In this document: positions 48,167-59,400 of the stretch, piece by piece
How the letters are laid out: each line of letters opens with the position of its first letter
Position numbering within the stretch: the first letter of the stretch is position 1
From: Morchella semilibera
Taxonomy: Eukaryota > Ascomycota > Pezizomycetes > Pezizales > Morchellaceae
Direction: 5' to 3'
DNA: 64,000 nt
Assembly: GCA_009192285.1 (NCBI GenBank)
Contig: WBVU01000016.1
Span: forward strand, 558,001 to 622,000
Position numbers and translations under genes: made by a program
The notes under the pieces: model-generated
What the model saw: only the letters and a program-made list of their open reading frames with translations
Databases searched by the model: none
Told to the model about the DNA's origin: nothing

Positions 48167-50375
48167 TTAATTAATCCTTGCGTTCATCGCCGCCGTTGCC
48201 TGCCCGACCTTTAGCAGGGCCCTCGGCGCGTCCTGCCAGGGCATAAAGACTTCAACCAGCTGCGAAATCAACACCATCAGTAACTTTAAACCCCCTAAAA
48301 ACAAATAAAAGGGCACGAAAAATGAAACCCACCTGGATATGCGGCGCACTGCAAAACTTCTCATTCCTAAACAGATTCTCGAGCTCCGTTTTGGTCTTGA
48401 CCTGGTACGAATCCGAGTGCTCAGGGTCTGCACTAAACAGTTGCAAGATTTCCTGGTGATTCCACGGCTGGATATCATTATAAATTGCCTTCATCCCATG
48501 GATGATCCTCTCAATCGTATACCTAATCAATCAATCAATCAATTAGCGCCCAATCCCCTCCTCCAATAATTGCATCACAGAATGTCACTCACCCCTTATT
48601 ATTCAGCACAAAGATAATAGGCTTCAACCCGTGCCTGACCATCGTACTAATCTCCTGCACCGTCAACTGCAGTGATCCATCACCCACAAACAAGATGACC
48701 CTCCTATTTGGGTTCACCTCCTTACATGCAAGGGCCGCGCCCTGCAGGGCGCCAACAGAGTACCCAATGGACCCCCAGAGTACCTGCGAGATCGCCGTAA
48801 CGTCCTTCGGGAAGCGGGTCTCGAGGATACCAAAGGACGAGGTTCCCGTCTCGGTGATGACTACATCGCCGGCCTGTAGCCACTGCCCGACGCGCGGCCA
48901 GAAGTGGGCGTGGTTGATCTCGGAGGAGATAGACTCGTGCCGTGGGATCGTATTGGAGATCTCGGCGGTGGAGTGTTTTTGGATTTTGGTGTAGTCGAGG
49001 TTGTCGATGAGCTTCCGGATGACGGATTTCATCTGGATGCCGGGGAACTCGGAGTAGCGGATCTGGCAGGTCATTGGGGTCAGTTTTTCAAAGCTCCATG
49101 CAAAAAGGTGTAGGTGGAATCTTTACCTTCGTGTGGTCACTGTGGAACTCCACGGTATTCTTCTTTGTAACATGATACGTGAATCCACCAGAGTTAAAAT
49201 CACTCTGCATCCCACCGACATACAGGATCAGCTCTGCATCATCAACTCTCTGCCTAACATCATCCCTACTCGCGTCGCCGACATATACACCTCCAAACGG
49301 CGCACTCTCCTCATTAATCGCGCTCTTCCCCATAGGTGAAACAAACGCCGGCAGCTCCGTTCTTTCGATCAGCTCGTGCAGCTCATCCAGCACCCTATGT
49401 CTAATCGCGCACGCATCCGCAAGAATAATCGTATTCTTTGACTTATAGATCAGCTCCGTGATCTCCGCCACGACTTCATCCTCCGTCTCTTCATTGTTCG
49501 GCGGGGCCGCGAGGTCTAGCGGTGTGTTGAGGCGGGATGCGGGCACGGTCTTGAACACCATGTCGGTGGGGAGGCCGATGTAGACGGGGCGGGACTTGAC
49601 CCAGCAGGTGCTGAGGACACGGTCGATCTCTTGGGCAGCTTTGGAGGGGTCGTCAAGCATGGTCTGCGCACAGGTGATGTGCTCAGACATTTTTTCAAAG
49701 ACGCGGAAGTCACCGTTGCCGAGGGTGTGGTGGAGGAGGAGGCCGCCGCGCTGGGAGGCGGTGTGTGGGACGCCGACGATGTGGACGACGGGGACGTGCT
49801 CGCTGTAGGAGCCGGCAACCTGGTGGTTTGAGATACATGTTAGAACTGCGTGTTTGTGGTTATAGGTTGGAATTGGGGTGTGCTTACACCTGCGAGGGCA
49901 GATAATTCACCTATTATAGGAATTGAATCAGCTTTACTATCTTTTTGATAATCTTTCGGGAGGCCCAACTACTCACCAACACCGAACGTAGTGACCAAAG
50001 CCGAGATACCCTTAATTCTTGCGTACCCATCGGCCGCATATGCTAGAAAGTTGCCAATGAGTGTCAATGATCATCTACCAAACAGCCAAAATCTAAGACG
50101 AAAGCAATATGCATACCGGCATTGAGCTCGTTACAGTTTCCCACCCAGTACAAACCTGCATCTGGGAGGAGATCTAACGCAGCAAGATTGAAATCACCCT
50201 AGAAATTTGACCCTAATAGTTAGAATATGCCCAATTGTCAAGAGAGAGATAGATGTGGTGTCAATGATCCGGGGGGGAGGGCGGGAAAGCGTACAGGAAG
50301 ACCATGGACACCACGGACACCAAGCTCATACAGCCTCTTGAAGAGGTAGAGTCCGACACTGATCCCCTCAGGCAT
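48167..50375 (-). CDS. pdc: Pyruvate decarboxylase
   Basis: This thiamine-diphosphate enzyme converts pyruvate to acetaldehyde and CO2 in the cytosol, feeding ethanol fermentation or acetyl-CoA via acetate. The model has eight exons: 50375-50295, 50198-50117, 50042-49977, 49910-49888, 49819-49127, 49062-48593, 48522-48333 and 48259-48167, giving 565 aa, matching yeast Pdc1 in length. The catalytic Glu is at residue 51 in GNCNELNAG. The paired active-site His are in [12 protein letters not shown]. The cofactor-binding signature runs from [11 protein letters not shown] to LNNKG, followed by YTIE. Exon 4 is only 23 nt. Introns 1 and 2 carry the recurrent GATCATTGACAC sequence. 2-hydroxyacid lyases of related families share the fold, but the HH pair and Glu51 favour true pyruvate decarboxylase. 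Confidence 0.95.
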
Positions 50376-53300
50376 GGTTATTTGATGGATTTATTTGCTG
50401 ATACAGCTAAATGGAAGCTAAAGAGTTGTTTTTGTTGTATTCGAAAGAACAAGGATGAACTCAAGTCCGTTTCAATTGAGTGACTGATTCTAGAAAGTAA
50501 ACATACATCCAAGCGGAAAACCGAAGGCTCAAATACTCTCCCCTCTTGACCCCCGTCCCATCCATCTCATTCCATGTATGCGGCCAGAGGCGTGTGGTGG
50601 AGGTGAACAACATCCCACAATCCATCCCACATCCCACATCCCACCGATAAACAATGACGCAACGACGTCGACAGGTAACGGCTTGTTGCACCAGTCTGCC
50701 CCGGGCGCGCCGCACGTCAAAGCTGTTTACTAAACATGCATATTGGGAGAGATGGCCAGCCATATCTGCCTATCCTAAACCCCCCCTACCCGGATACCCG
50801 ACTGCACTTCGTTCCGTTCCACTCTCTCCTCCGTGGATGCCCGGCTGGACCTGGAACAACGGAGTCCCTTGAGTGCCACTGGTGGTTAAGAAACAGCTGT
50901 TTTTTTTTTCTACCCAAGATGCACTGCCAAGGGCTGTTAATCCGAACCTTATGCTCTATTACATGTAGGTACTAGAGTTTGCTTTGCACAGCAGTTCAAG
51001 GATAGCAGTATCAAACATACGTTTTTCACATGATCTGTGCTCGCCGCACAGTCGCGTCTGTATGATCGAGATCTCAGAGCGTCACTGAATAGGTATATGC
51101 ATTGAGTAGGGGTAAATACATGGAGAAGAGTGGAGTAGAGTGGTAAGTACATGTCGTAGGTAGAAACACGGACTGTAACACAAAGTATCGCTCTCTGTAA
51201 GTACAGGTATGTAACAAGAGCAACGATCATCCGTCTGTCCGCTGCAATTGCGTGGTTTAACCTTTGTAGCATCATTGCTAGTAATCAACCCAAGCCTCTC
51301 TTTCTCTCTTTCTCCCCTCTCTCCCCTCTCTCCCTCTCTCCGTTCTGCTCAATCAATCAAAAAAAAAATATTTCTTCGAGAAGAATCATCTACCCATTCT
51401 CTCATCCCGAAAAACACCTGATTCCTGCAGCCTCGAATTCCAATTCCAAGTCCACAATCAATAACATGAGCCACAAGTCTTCGCTCAGGTTCCGTGATGT
51501 TTCCAAAATTGGAACTACAGGTAACTGGTAGCCAATCAGACCGCCCCCGCTCACGCAAGGAAGTAGAGCACTCTACTACCGGGCCCATCCGAGGGGGGGA
51601 ACAAAAAAAGTGGTGCCACATCTACACGTTTTGTTTTTCTAGGGCTACACGCATAGCCCCCCAATGGGTGTGTGCTTCTGAGCAAAAACATTTCCCAGGT
51701 CAACTTTGAAATCTCAGCTCTGTTGCCGGAAATAAAACTTTCCGGAACAATCCCTGCAATCCCGTGCCGACCCGTGACTACGCAGCCGTTGTTTTCCCGA
51801 GAACTAACTCTAATCCCGAAACACTGTCTTTCGGCCCCGCCGGGAGTCCTCTCCTATCTATCTCCTACTTGAAACTGAAGCTCAGCACGGAGTCAAATCA
51901 CCAGACACTGTGCCAAACACTCCCACTCCCTCATCCAGTCTGTTCTGGCCTCTATCAGGTACTAGTGTAATCTCTGTCCACATCCCGTCCGTTCTATCCC
52001 CGACTGTAAGGGCGGGAAAGAAGGAAAATCATCCAATCCCCAACTGTAAAGAAAGCCCTCAGAATATCAGATGCCACAACACGAGCTCCGGGAATCTTAC
52101 CTTAAGCCACACCGCCAAATCCAGCGCCGTACAGTGCACCGAGATAATCCGATCCGGAAAAACTCTCACCCTCATGAGACATGAGCAGACCAAAGAAGGT
52201 GATGTGTGACCATCTAGATCTCAGATCCAATAGTTGGTGTTCCTGGGAGTTTAAACAAGCTATGGATCGACATACCTCTAATCGGAAATCCTCCTGTTAG
52301 CCGCATGGATTGAAAAGCCCTATGGAGATGACGCTGACATGGATGCATGAGATGATGCGTGCTTGTGGGCTGATTTTCTGAGGGAGCTGTTGAGAAGCTG
52401 GGTAGGGTAGCTGAGGGGGAAATTTATGCTCCGAGGAGCTTGAACTCTTCGAAGCTTTGGGCTCTCCCTCTCTTCACCTGAACACTCCTCTAGAAGAAAC
52501 AGACTGTCTGTCAGTAGCTCTCCAATAGTGATTTTCAAGGGCTGGGAACTACAGGCCCACGACACCTTTATTATCGGGAAGAGCTCTGTAGATCTCTGTA
52601 CTACACGCAAGTAACTTTCCACCGTTCAAGCCGTGCTGATAGTAGAATGTATCAGCGGATAGGGAGCAGCAGAGAGGTCAAACCCCCCATCGTACTAATT
52701 ATTCTAACAGAAAAAGGCTCCATCCACAAAGAATAGCGCGAAGAGCTCAACCCAAGCTCACTCCCGACCGTTCCAGAGCCGCGATTTTATCATGACTTAC
52801 CCAAAAATTCGACTCTTTATCAAAAGCTAACCTCCACGCAGCTACCAAAGGCAAGGGGCGTCTGCTGATCTAGCTCTGCTATGAGCGATCCTGCTGCCGC
52901 TTCTGTCGGCTCCACAGGTCATTAGTAAAAATTACAGTTGTTTATGGTGATGAGACGAAAAGGAGCAACGTTATAATAGTCTGCTCTCTTAGGCAAAATT
53001 AGGACTAATGCGAGGAACAGAAGTGATGATGATGGTTTCATTTTAGAAGTTCAGGAGCCTAACTGTTTATTATATATGCTGATCACAATCCGGACATGGT
53101 CTAGGCTTACAAGTGACATTGTGTGATCCTAGGGCGGCATAGCATAATGTAGAAGTGAATCTTTTATTTTTACCATGTGCATCAGTTAGATCTGTGGTCT
53201 TGAGGAGCTTTAGTATTAATGCACCGGGAGCCACGAGACCAGACAGAAACGTGACCTGGCATATCCCCCCAGATATGGAGTCCACTCCATCGTATGGATT

Positions 53301-54554
53301 ATATAACCAGGTGTAGAAACATTAGGTATAGCAGAGGCCATGGCGTCGAAATTGGGCAAGGAGCAATGGAACAAAGAAAAAAAAGTTACCCGTCCAATTA
53401 TCCCTCGTCTGGTAGTTAATTGCTGCCAGGTTTGAGACACCTGATCTTGCCAAACGAAGACCTAGTTTGTCAGTGCGTCAGGCGTAAGCCACATCTGAGT
53501 TGATTTCTTGGCAGCTCTAACAGACGAATTAGATTAGTTCCTATGCGACAGGCGAGCGGCGTGGCTTGTTGAATCATAGAAGATCACTCGAATGCCAAGG
53601 AAAGTGCCTAACACTGTAAATATTTGGTTACTCAAGTTTTGGAACTCACAGACACACAATAAAGTATGCGTTATATAAATTGACCCTATGATCATAGTTC
53701 TACAAGCCTGTTACTCGTTACAGCTTGTGTAATTACACCCCAAGGCTATTCCAGTCGCGGGCACGTTGACTTTCAATAGCGGGGCAGACTCTCTAACAGA
53801 GGCTGTACCGGACATAGAAGCGCCGCTCATCCCAGAACATAGCCCTCACGAGCTCAACTCTCACTTTAGCTGGCTGCTATTTAGGAGATCTAAAGATGTA
53901 CCCGGCCAGCTAATCGGAAGCACCTCTATCTAGGCCCTGTTCTTCATGGCACTTTCATTCCTCCACCGAAACCCCCCCCCAGCACCGGCACAAACGCCAC
54001 CTCGGGTGGGGGGAATATTTACCACAGAAGCTTCTGTTGCTATTCTCACTCTTTTTTGGCGTTATAGCCTCCTCCTACTTGCCTAGGGCTTTCTCCTCTG
54101 TGGTCTCGAGGGTTCGCTGCAGGGGGAGGTTTGACAGTTTTTTCCTTTTTGATGTTCGAACAAATAAACAAACCAACCAAGCCCCGGTGTTTAGTTACTC
54201 AATACAAGTTACCTTCTATAACTCCATGGATAGCTCTGTCCGCAGGACCGGCCCCCGGGAGGGGGGGGGAGGTGGATCCTAGAAACTTTTCTTCACTGTT
54301 GTACATAGGGCGGGTCAAGCCTGATCGGTGCGGCTCGCAAGACCAATACCCCTCATCTCTCGCCTCAGAGTGTGCGTCTTGAGAGCATCGAGACAATCTG
54401 GGGGTGCGGGGGTGGTGGGGGTGGTGGGGTTTAGTGTAACTACTCATCCTTACGTGCTTCGATCTGCTCTGCGGATCACAGTGAATCAGGTACTGCTTAT
54501 TATGTGGCTCTGTACGTGAGGTGTGAGTGGATGTGTAATAGAATTTTCCGGCAC
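50376..54554. other. 4.2-kb gene-poor stretch
   Basis: This is upstream of pyruvate decarboxylase, so the first part should hold its promoter. TACATGTA occurs at 50960. Minus-strand frames at 53070-53440 and 52320-52622 have ordinary composition, but I recognise no family and could not join them into a model. A C-run (about 53971-53979) and a G-run (about 54259-54268) are present. Confidence 0.5.
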
Positions 54555-54790
54555 GCCAAGGATGGCCGTGAAAGCACTGCGTACGGGGTTAAAATTTATT
54601 GTGGTGTTATTGACGGCACCGTGGCGTGGTCTAGTGGTAATACACTGGGCTTCGTCATATGACCACTTAACCGGTTCGAACCCGGGTGGGAGCAGTGGTG
54701 AGAATGCCCAATATGGTAGCGACGCTCTTGAGGGATGACACTCACACACATAAGTCTTTTGCTCCAGGATTTAATTCCTTTTTTTTTTAA
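54555..54790 (+). repeat. tRNA-derived SINE, copy 3
   Basis: This copy has the most intact promoter boxes: A box TGGTCTAGTGGT (54627-54638) and B box GGTTCGAACCC (54673-54683), within a tRNA-like head starting near 54621. The body (GAATGCCCAATATGG, then GAGGGATGACACTCA, then ATAAGTCTTTTGCT) matches the other copies, and a T-rich tail ends near 54790. Upstream similarity again begins at GCCAAGGA (54555). Confidence 0.8.
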
Positions 54791-56485
54791 TTCAGCTTCC
54801 ATAACGAAGGCCCCCAAATCCGGGATAAAACCGCCTCAACCCACCCCTCTATAGTTCAGTCAGGATTGTGTCCACCACCATTCAGTGACGGGATACCCTC
54901 CGGCCACTCCATATTACGAGTGATGACCTGTGAGTCTACGAGTTTTTTTTTTTTTTGTTTACATCAGTAATCGTATCCAGCGTGAGTCTACGAGTGATCG
55001 ATTGATCAATACTACACCAAGTGTCTTTAGGTTGCGGAAGCTGTGATGAGTGTTGAGTTCCCTTGCAAGTTATGCCTGCATTCGTCAAGTAAATCACGTG
55101 CACACAATCTGGGCACGGTGAGGATGTCTTCGCCATTTCAACTCTAGATCTGGAGCAGTATCATTTTAGAGAAAATAAAACTGGGCTACGTGCGCTGTTT
55201 CTCTTTGGTGGGGCCCGTCGATACCCAGTATCGATCCATCATCACTCTGTAAACGACAGTACCTGCGGGAGGATTATGCTAAGGACCAGCCTTGCATATA
55301 CTGTATATGAGCAAGTACATACATCTTATCTGCTTCTTGGATCCGGTTTGATATGCTTTTGTGCCAAATCACCCTATTGTGTTAAACACATATGCATGTA
55401 GACCTGACTAAGGCCACTGCACATACATAAAACCAGTTGTAGCAAGATCATTAACGTGGTAATCGTTATTTCGATAGTGGAGGGATAAGCACCGCATACA
55501 TGTAAGTATGTATGTACTTGAGTGCCCAAAGCCGTACCTCTATGGGGCCCAAAAAAGCCTTTGTTAAAACCACAGCTTGATACTGAACATGCTCTGAAGA
55601 CGCAAAAAATAAACTCCTGGTCAGCTTTGGCTAAGGCTTATTCGGGGCTTATAGAAATATTGGTTCTGCTCCTCAAGTAGCTGCCCCACAAACGAGGAGG
55701 AACGCATAAAGGCCTGTGCTTCTGTGTGGGCGGTATATAGCATGAGGGCATATAACAAGCGTTAATGCCTAAACCGGTCGGTATTCCGTAATAGTGATAA
55801 TTACTATTATATAGAAGGCCGGGGCCCAGGTCTTGGGTCGGGGGACTTGAGAGCGCATCCCGTATTTTGGGTATAGGTATAAATTTATAATTACAGTCAC
55901 GGAAAGGACAAATCTATATCTTACAAACGAAACGGTATTTACGCATCATATCGACGATACCCCTGGATATCCTGTTGAATAAATCTCGAGGAGTGGGGTG
56001 AGAAAAACGGTCAAGAAATAGCGCAATGAAGACAAACATGATATTCATTCACGCTCGTCTACACCTCCATTCAGACCCTCTTCCGCTATCGTAAGTAAAC
56101 TGTTACTCAAACCCTTCAACGCCATGTGAGATAAAAAAGGACAAATGAAACGAACGAGCGAGCGTGAAAAAAAAAGGATTGAAATGTTGATACTCGAGAG
56201 AAGAATGCTAGCAAGAAAAGAGAAGGATATAAAGCTAGAAGTTGATAACCGCTTGACTGGTATAGAATTTGTTGGCCGTTTACCGATCAACGATAGCTTC
56301 TAGCATATTAAGAAGTGTGGGGTAAGGAAATGGATCTAGGCTTAGATCAAGAGTCAATAAAAATAATATAAAATGAAAATAAATGAATGAATAAACTATG
56401 AAAACAATAGAAGTAGTAATCTCTGCCCGAACCGGTATCTATAGTGTAATAAAAGGGAAATTACGGCACATAGGCCCGAATAGGT
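54791..56485. other. Intergenic, no gene recognised
   Basis: A T-run lies near 54943-54956 and one TACATGTA at 55497. AT-rich sequence from 56050 to 56485 precedes (on the minus strand, follows) the MAPKKK stop and is likely its 3' untranslated region. Confidence 0.55.
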
Positions 56486-59400
56486 TTACTCTGGTTTGAT
56501 CTTTGCGTAAAGACTTGTTTCAAGGAAGTTAAAGTTCGGGTCCAGCGAACAGAATTCATGCTCATTCAGCAGTGTTGCAGCAGTAGGTCTCTCAGAGGGT
56601 TCACTAAAAAAGAAGCTGTTAGTACTCTACTTGCCCATCTAGAGATTGAAAAGACTTACATGGTATGACAATCCGCCAAAAATCCAATCGCACTTGGAGA
56701 GACGACCTCAGAGACATCCTCGGGAATTGGTGGCGGCTGCCTTTCGCTACCAAGCTTGTAAATAGCACCGATAACTTCCTCCTTGCTCCATGGTCTGCGA
56801 CCAGCAAACATCTCGAGTACCACACATCCGAGCGACCAGATATCAATCTTGGCACTATAGCCTTGTTTCTCGGGTCTGATAACCTCAGGCGCCATCCAGA
56901 AGACTGATCCTTGCATGGAGTTACCGGGATCATCACCATAAATGTTATCTAGCACTCGAATGTCAGCGAAAGTATCAAGAATCAAGAAATGATTCATAGC
57001 TTACCACTCTTCTTCGAAATACCAAAATCTGAAATCTTGCAAGTACCGTCAATATCAAGCAAAATGTTATCAGCCTTCAAATCTCTATGTAAGATACCCT
57101 CACGATGTAAGTATTCCAATCCGCTTAGAGTCTGCCTCGTCAAGCTCCTAACTACTGGTTCTTCGAAACGACCATGTTTCCTCAAACAGCTTCCTACACT
57201 ACCACCAGATATATATTCGAGGAAGATACTCATTTGCAGGTCCCTTCTCTCACACCCAAGATACTGGACGATATTGACATGGTCAAGATGCTGCATGGTG
57301 TCGATTTCCTGATTAAGCGCAGCTATCATTTCCTTCTGGCGTTCAGATTCACCTGGTGATACATGTCTTGACACCTCGACTTGTTTCACTGCCAAGAACT
57401 CTCCTGTGGTCGCGTTCATTCCAAGATAGACTCTTCCGTAAGTTCCCTTCCCAATCAGTTGACCCTTGAACCATTTAAAGGTAGCTTGACGCTTAATTCC
57501 TCCAAGCGGCTGCTGCATTTGTTGAGGCTGTTGGACCTGCAATTGCTGCTGCATCGCTCCCCGCTTCCCTTCACCAGGCTTAACCTCAATAAGCTTTGCA
57601 CCAAACAATTTCGTGCTCTTACGGCGCAAAATATCGCCGTTTTTGATGCCTTGAATATTTGGATTTGTGTATCGCTTCCTCTGTTCATGTGCTCCCTTAG
57701 CAACTTCACGAATCGACTTCATTCTACCAAGTTGTGAGCGACCAAGACTCCGCTGTGCAACAGCCGGTACTACCCGCTTAATTGCTGGAGAGTCAGATGA
57801 AGTAGGTACAGAATCAGACGATGTGCCCTCCACTAGTGTAGACGAGGACGCAGGAGTATCTGTTAATTGGTATATCTTTGGCTCATTCTCTGTAACTACA
57901 ACCGGAGATGCGGGCGGTGAAGTAGTGACAGTCTCATCGATAATTGGCTGATCAAGATCAAGATTAGGGAAGAACTCATCAAGGTTGTTAATAAGCGCTT
58001 CTGGAGGAGGGCGCGACGCCCAATTGTCCTTTGAATTGAAAGAATCTTGACGACCAATACGCATAAGATCCGCTGGCGATTGCGCAACGGCAGATTGAGG
58101 AGCCGACCAAGGGTTTTGGAATCCAGCTGGCGAATTTAGTCCCTGCTTATCATCGCCTTCCTCAAACTCGGGTGTAGGTGGTGATTGTGCCGTTGTCGCA
58201 CTACCTGATGCTGTCGCTGTGGCCGAAGTATTCGGGGTTGGTTTGAATGATACATTCTTGGTCGAAAGCGTTAAAGTAGGCTTCGGAGAATCCAGTTGTC
58301 TTTCGGGAATCGGCTCAGCTTCTGGAACTTCCACCTTAGGTTGTTTTGTCTGCCTCAAAGGTTTGGCAAACAATCCGTCATCACTGTCATCCTTATCGTC
58401 ATCTTGTTCACCAGTTGCCCCAAACCCATCGCCATCAAAATGAACTTCATTCTCTCTGAAAGGAATTTCCCCATCAGTCCCAAACACCGGTTTCCGAGTA
58501 CTGGGCGGAGCGTCCCCGCCAATACCAAAGCTCATCTCAAGAGATTGTTGCCGTGGGACTTCCGGAATGTGCAATGTGAGCTTCCCAGGGCCAGCTCCTG
58601 CTTCTGGTTCGTAGTCAGGTTCATTGAACAATTGGTTTCCTTTGCCCCATGTAAAGCCGGGGCTAATTGGGGTCCCACCTGAGCGAGGGCTGCTTGAGCT
58701 TGACTCTCCAAAATTAACTGTAGCCATTGCACGTTGTGGTCCCGAAGGCTCATTAACTCCTGTTTGATGCTGCTGGCTTGGTTGATTGGGATATGTGGGT
58801 AGTGAGACTGTAGATGCGGATGGTACAGGATCCCTCGTCAATTCTCTAGGGACACCAGGAATCGGTGTTTTGGTAATACCAGCCCCCATCAAACCCCCTG
58901 AAAGTAGAGAGGCTAGAGCGCCTCCAGGACTACCAGTGATCGCTGGGAATCCACTCTGCACTCCAAAGTCAGGGTGCCGCATCTGTGGTACGGCCTTCCT
59001 CTTTGTTCCGACCTCTGACATTTCCTGCCCCTTCCGTCGTCGCACGCTCACTCTTCTTGGCACAACCGGGTACTCAACGTGAGTGCGCTCTTCTGCGTTC
59101 CAGCTAGCATTACTCTTCGTCGAGTCGCGTCTAGTCAGAGAAACTACCGAGTTACGCGCGGAGGCACCTGCCGGTGGTGGTGGCGGCCTCCTCTGTGGGA
59201 TCAATGGCTCAAACTGCTTATCCTCATATGGCGATGATCTTGGGTTATCGAAATCAACCACTCCCCTACCTGCATAGGGCGCAGTCTGGATCTTAACGAA
59301 ACCAGGGTTCCTCTCCCGCTCAAACCCTTTGTGTTGCACCTGCCCAGCCCTGCGGCTTTGGGCTGCAGCCTCCAACTGTGAAGTGCCTGCAGAACCCTTG

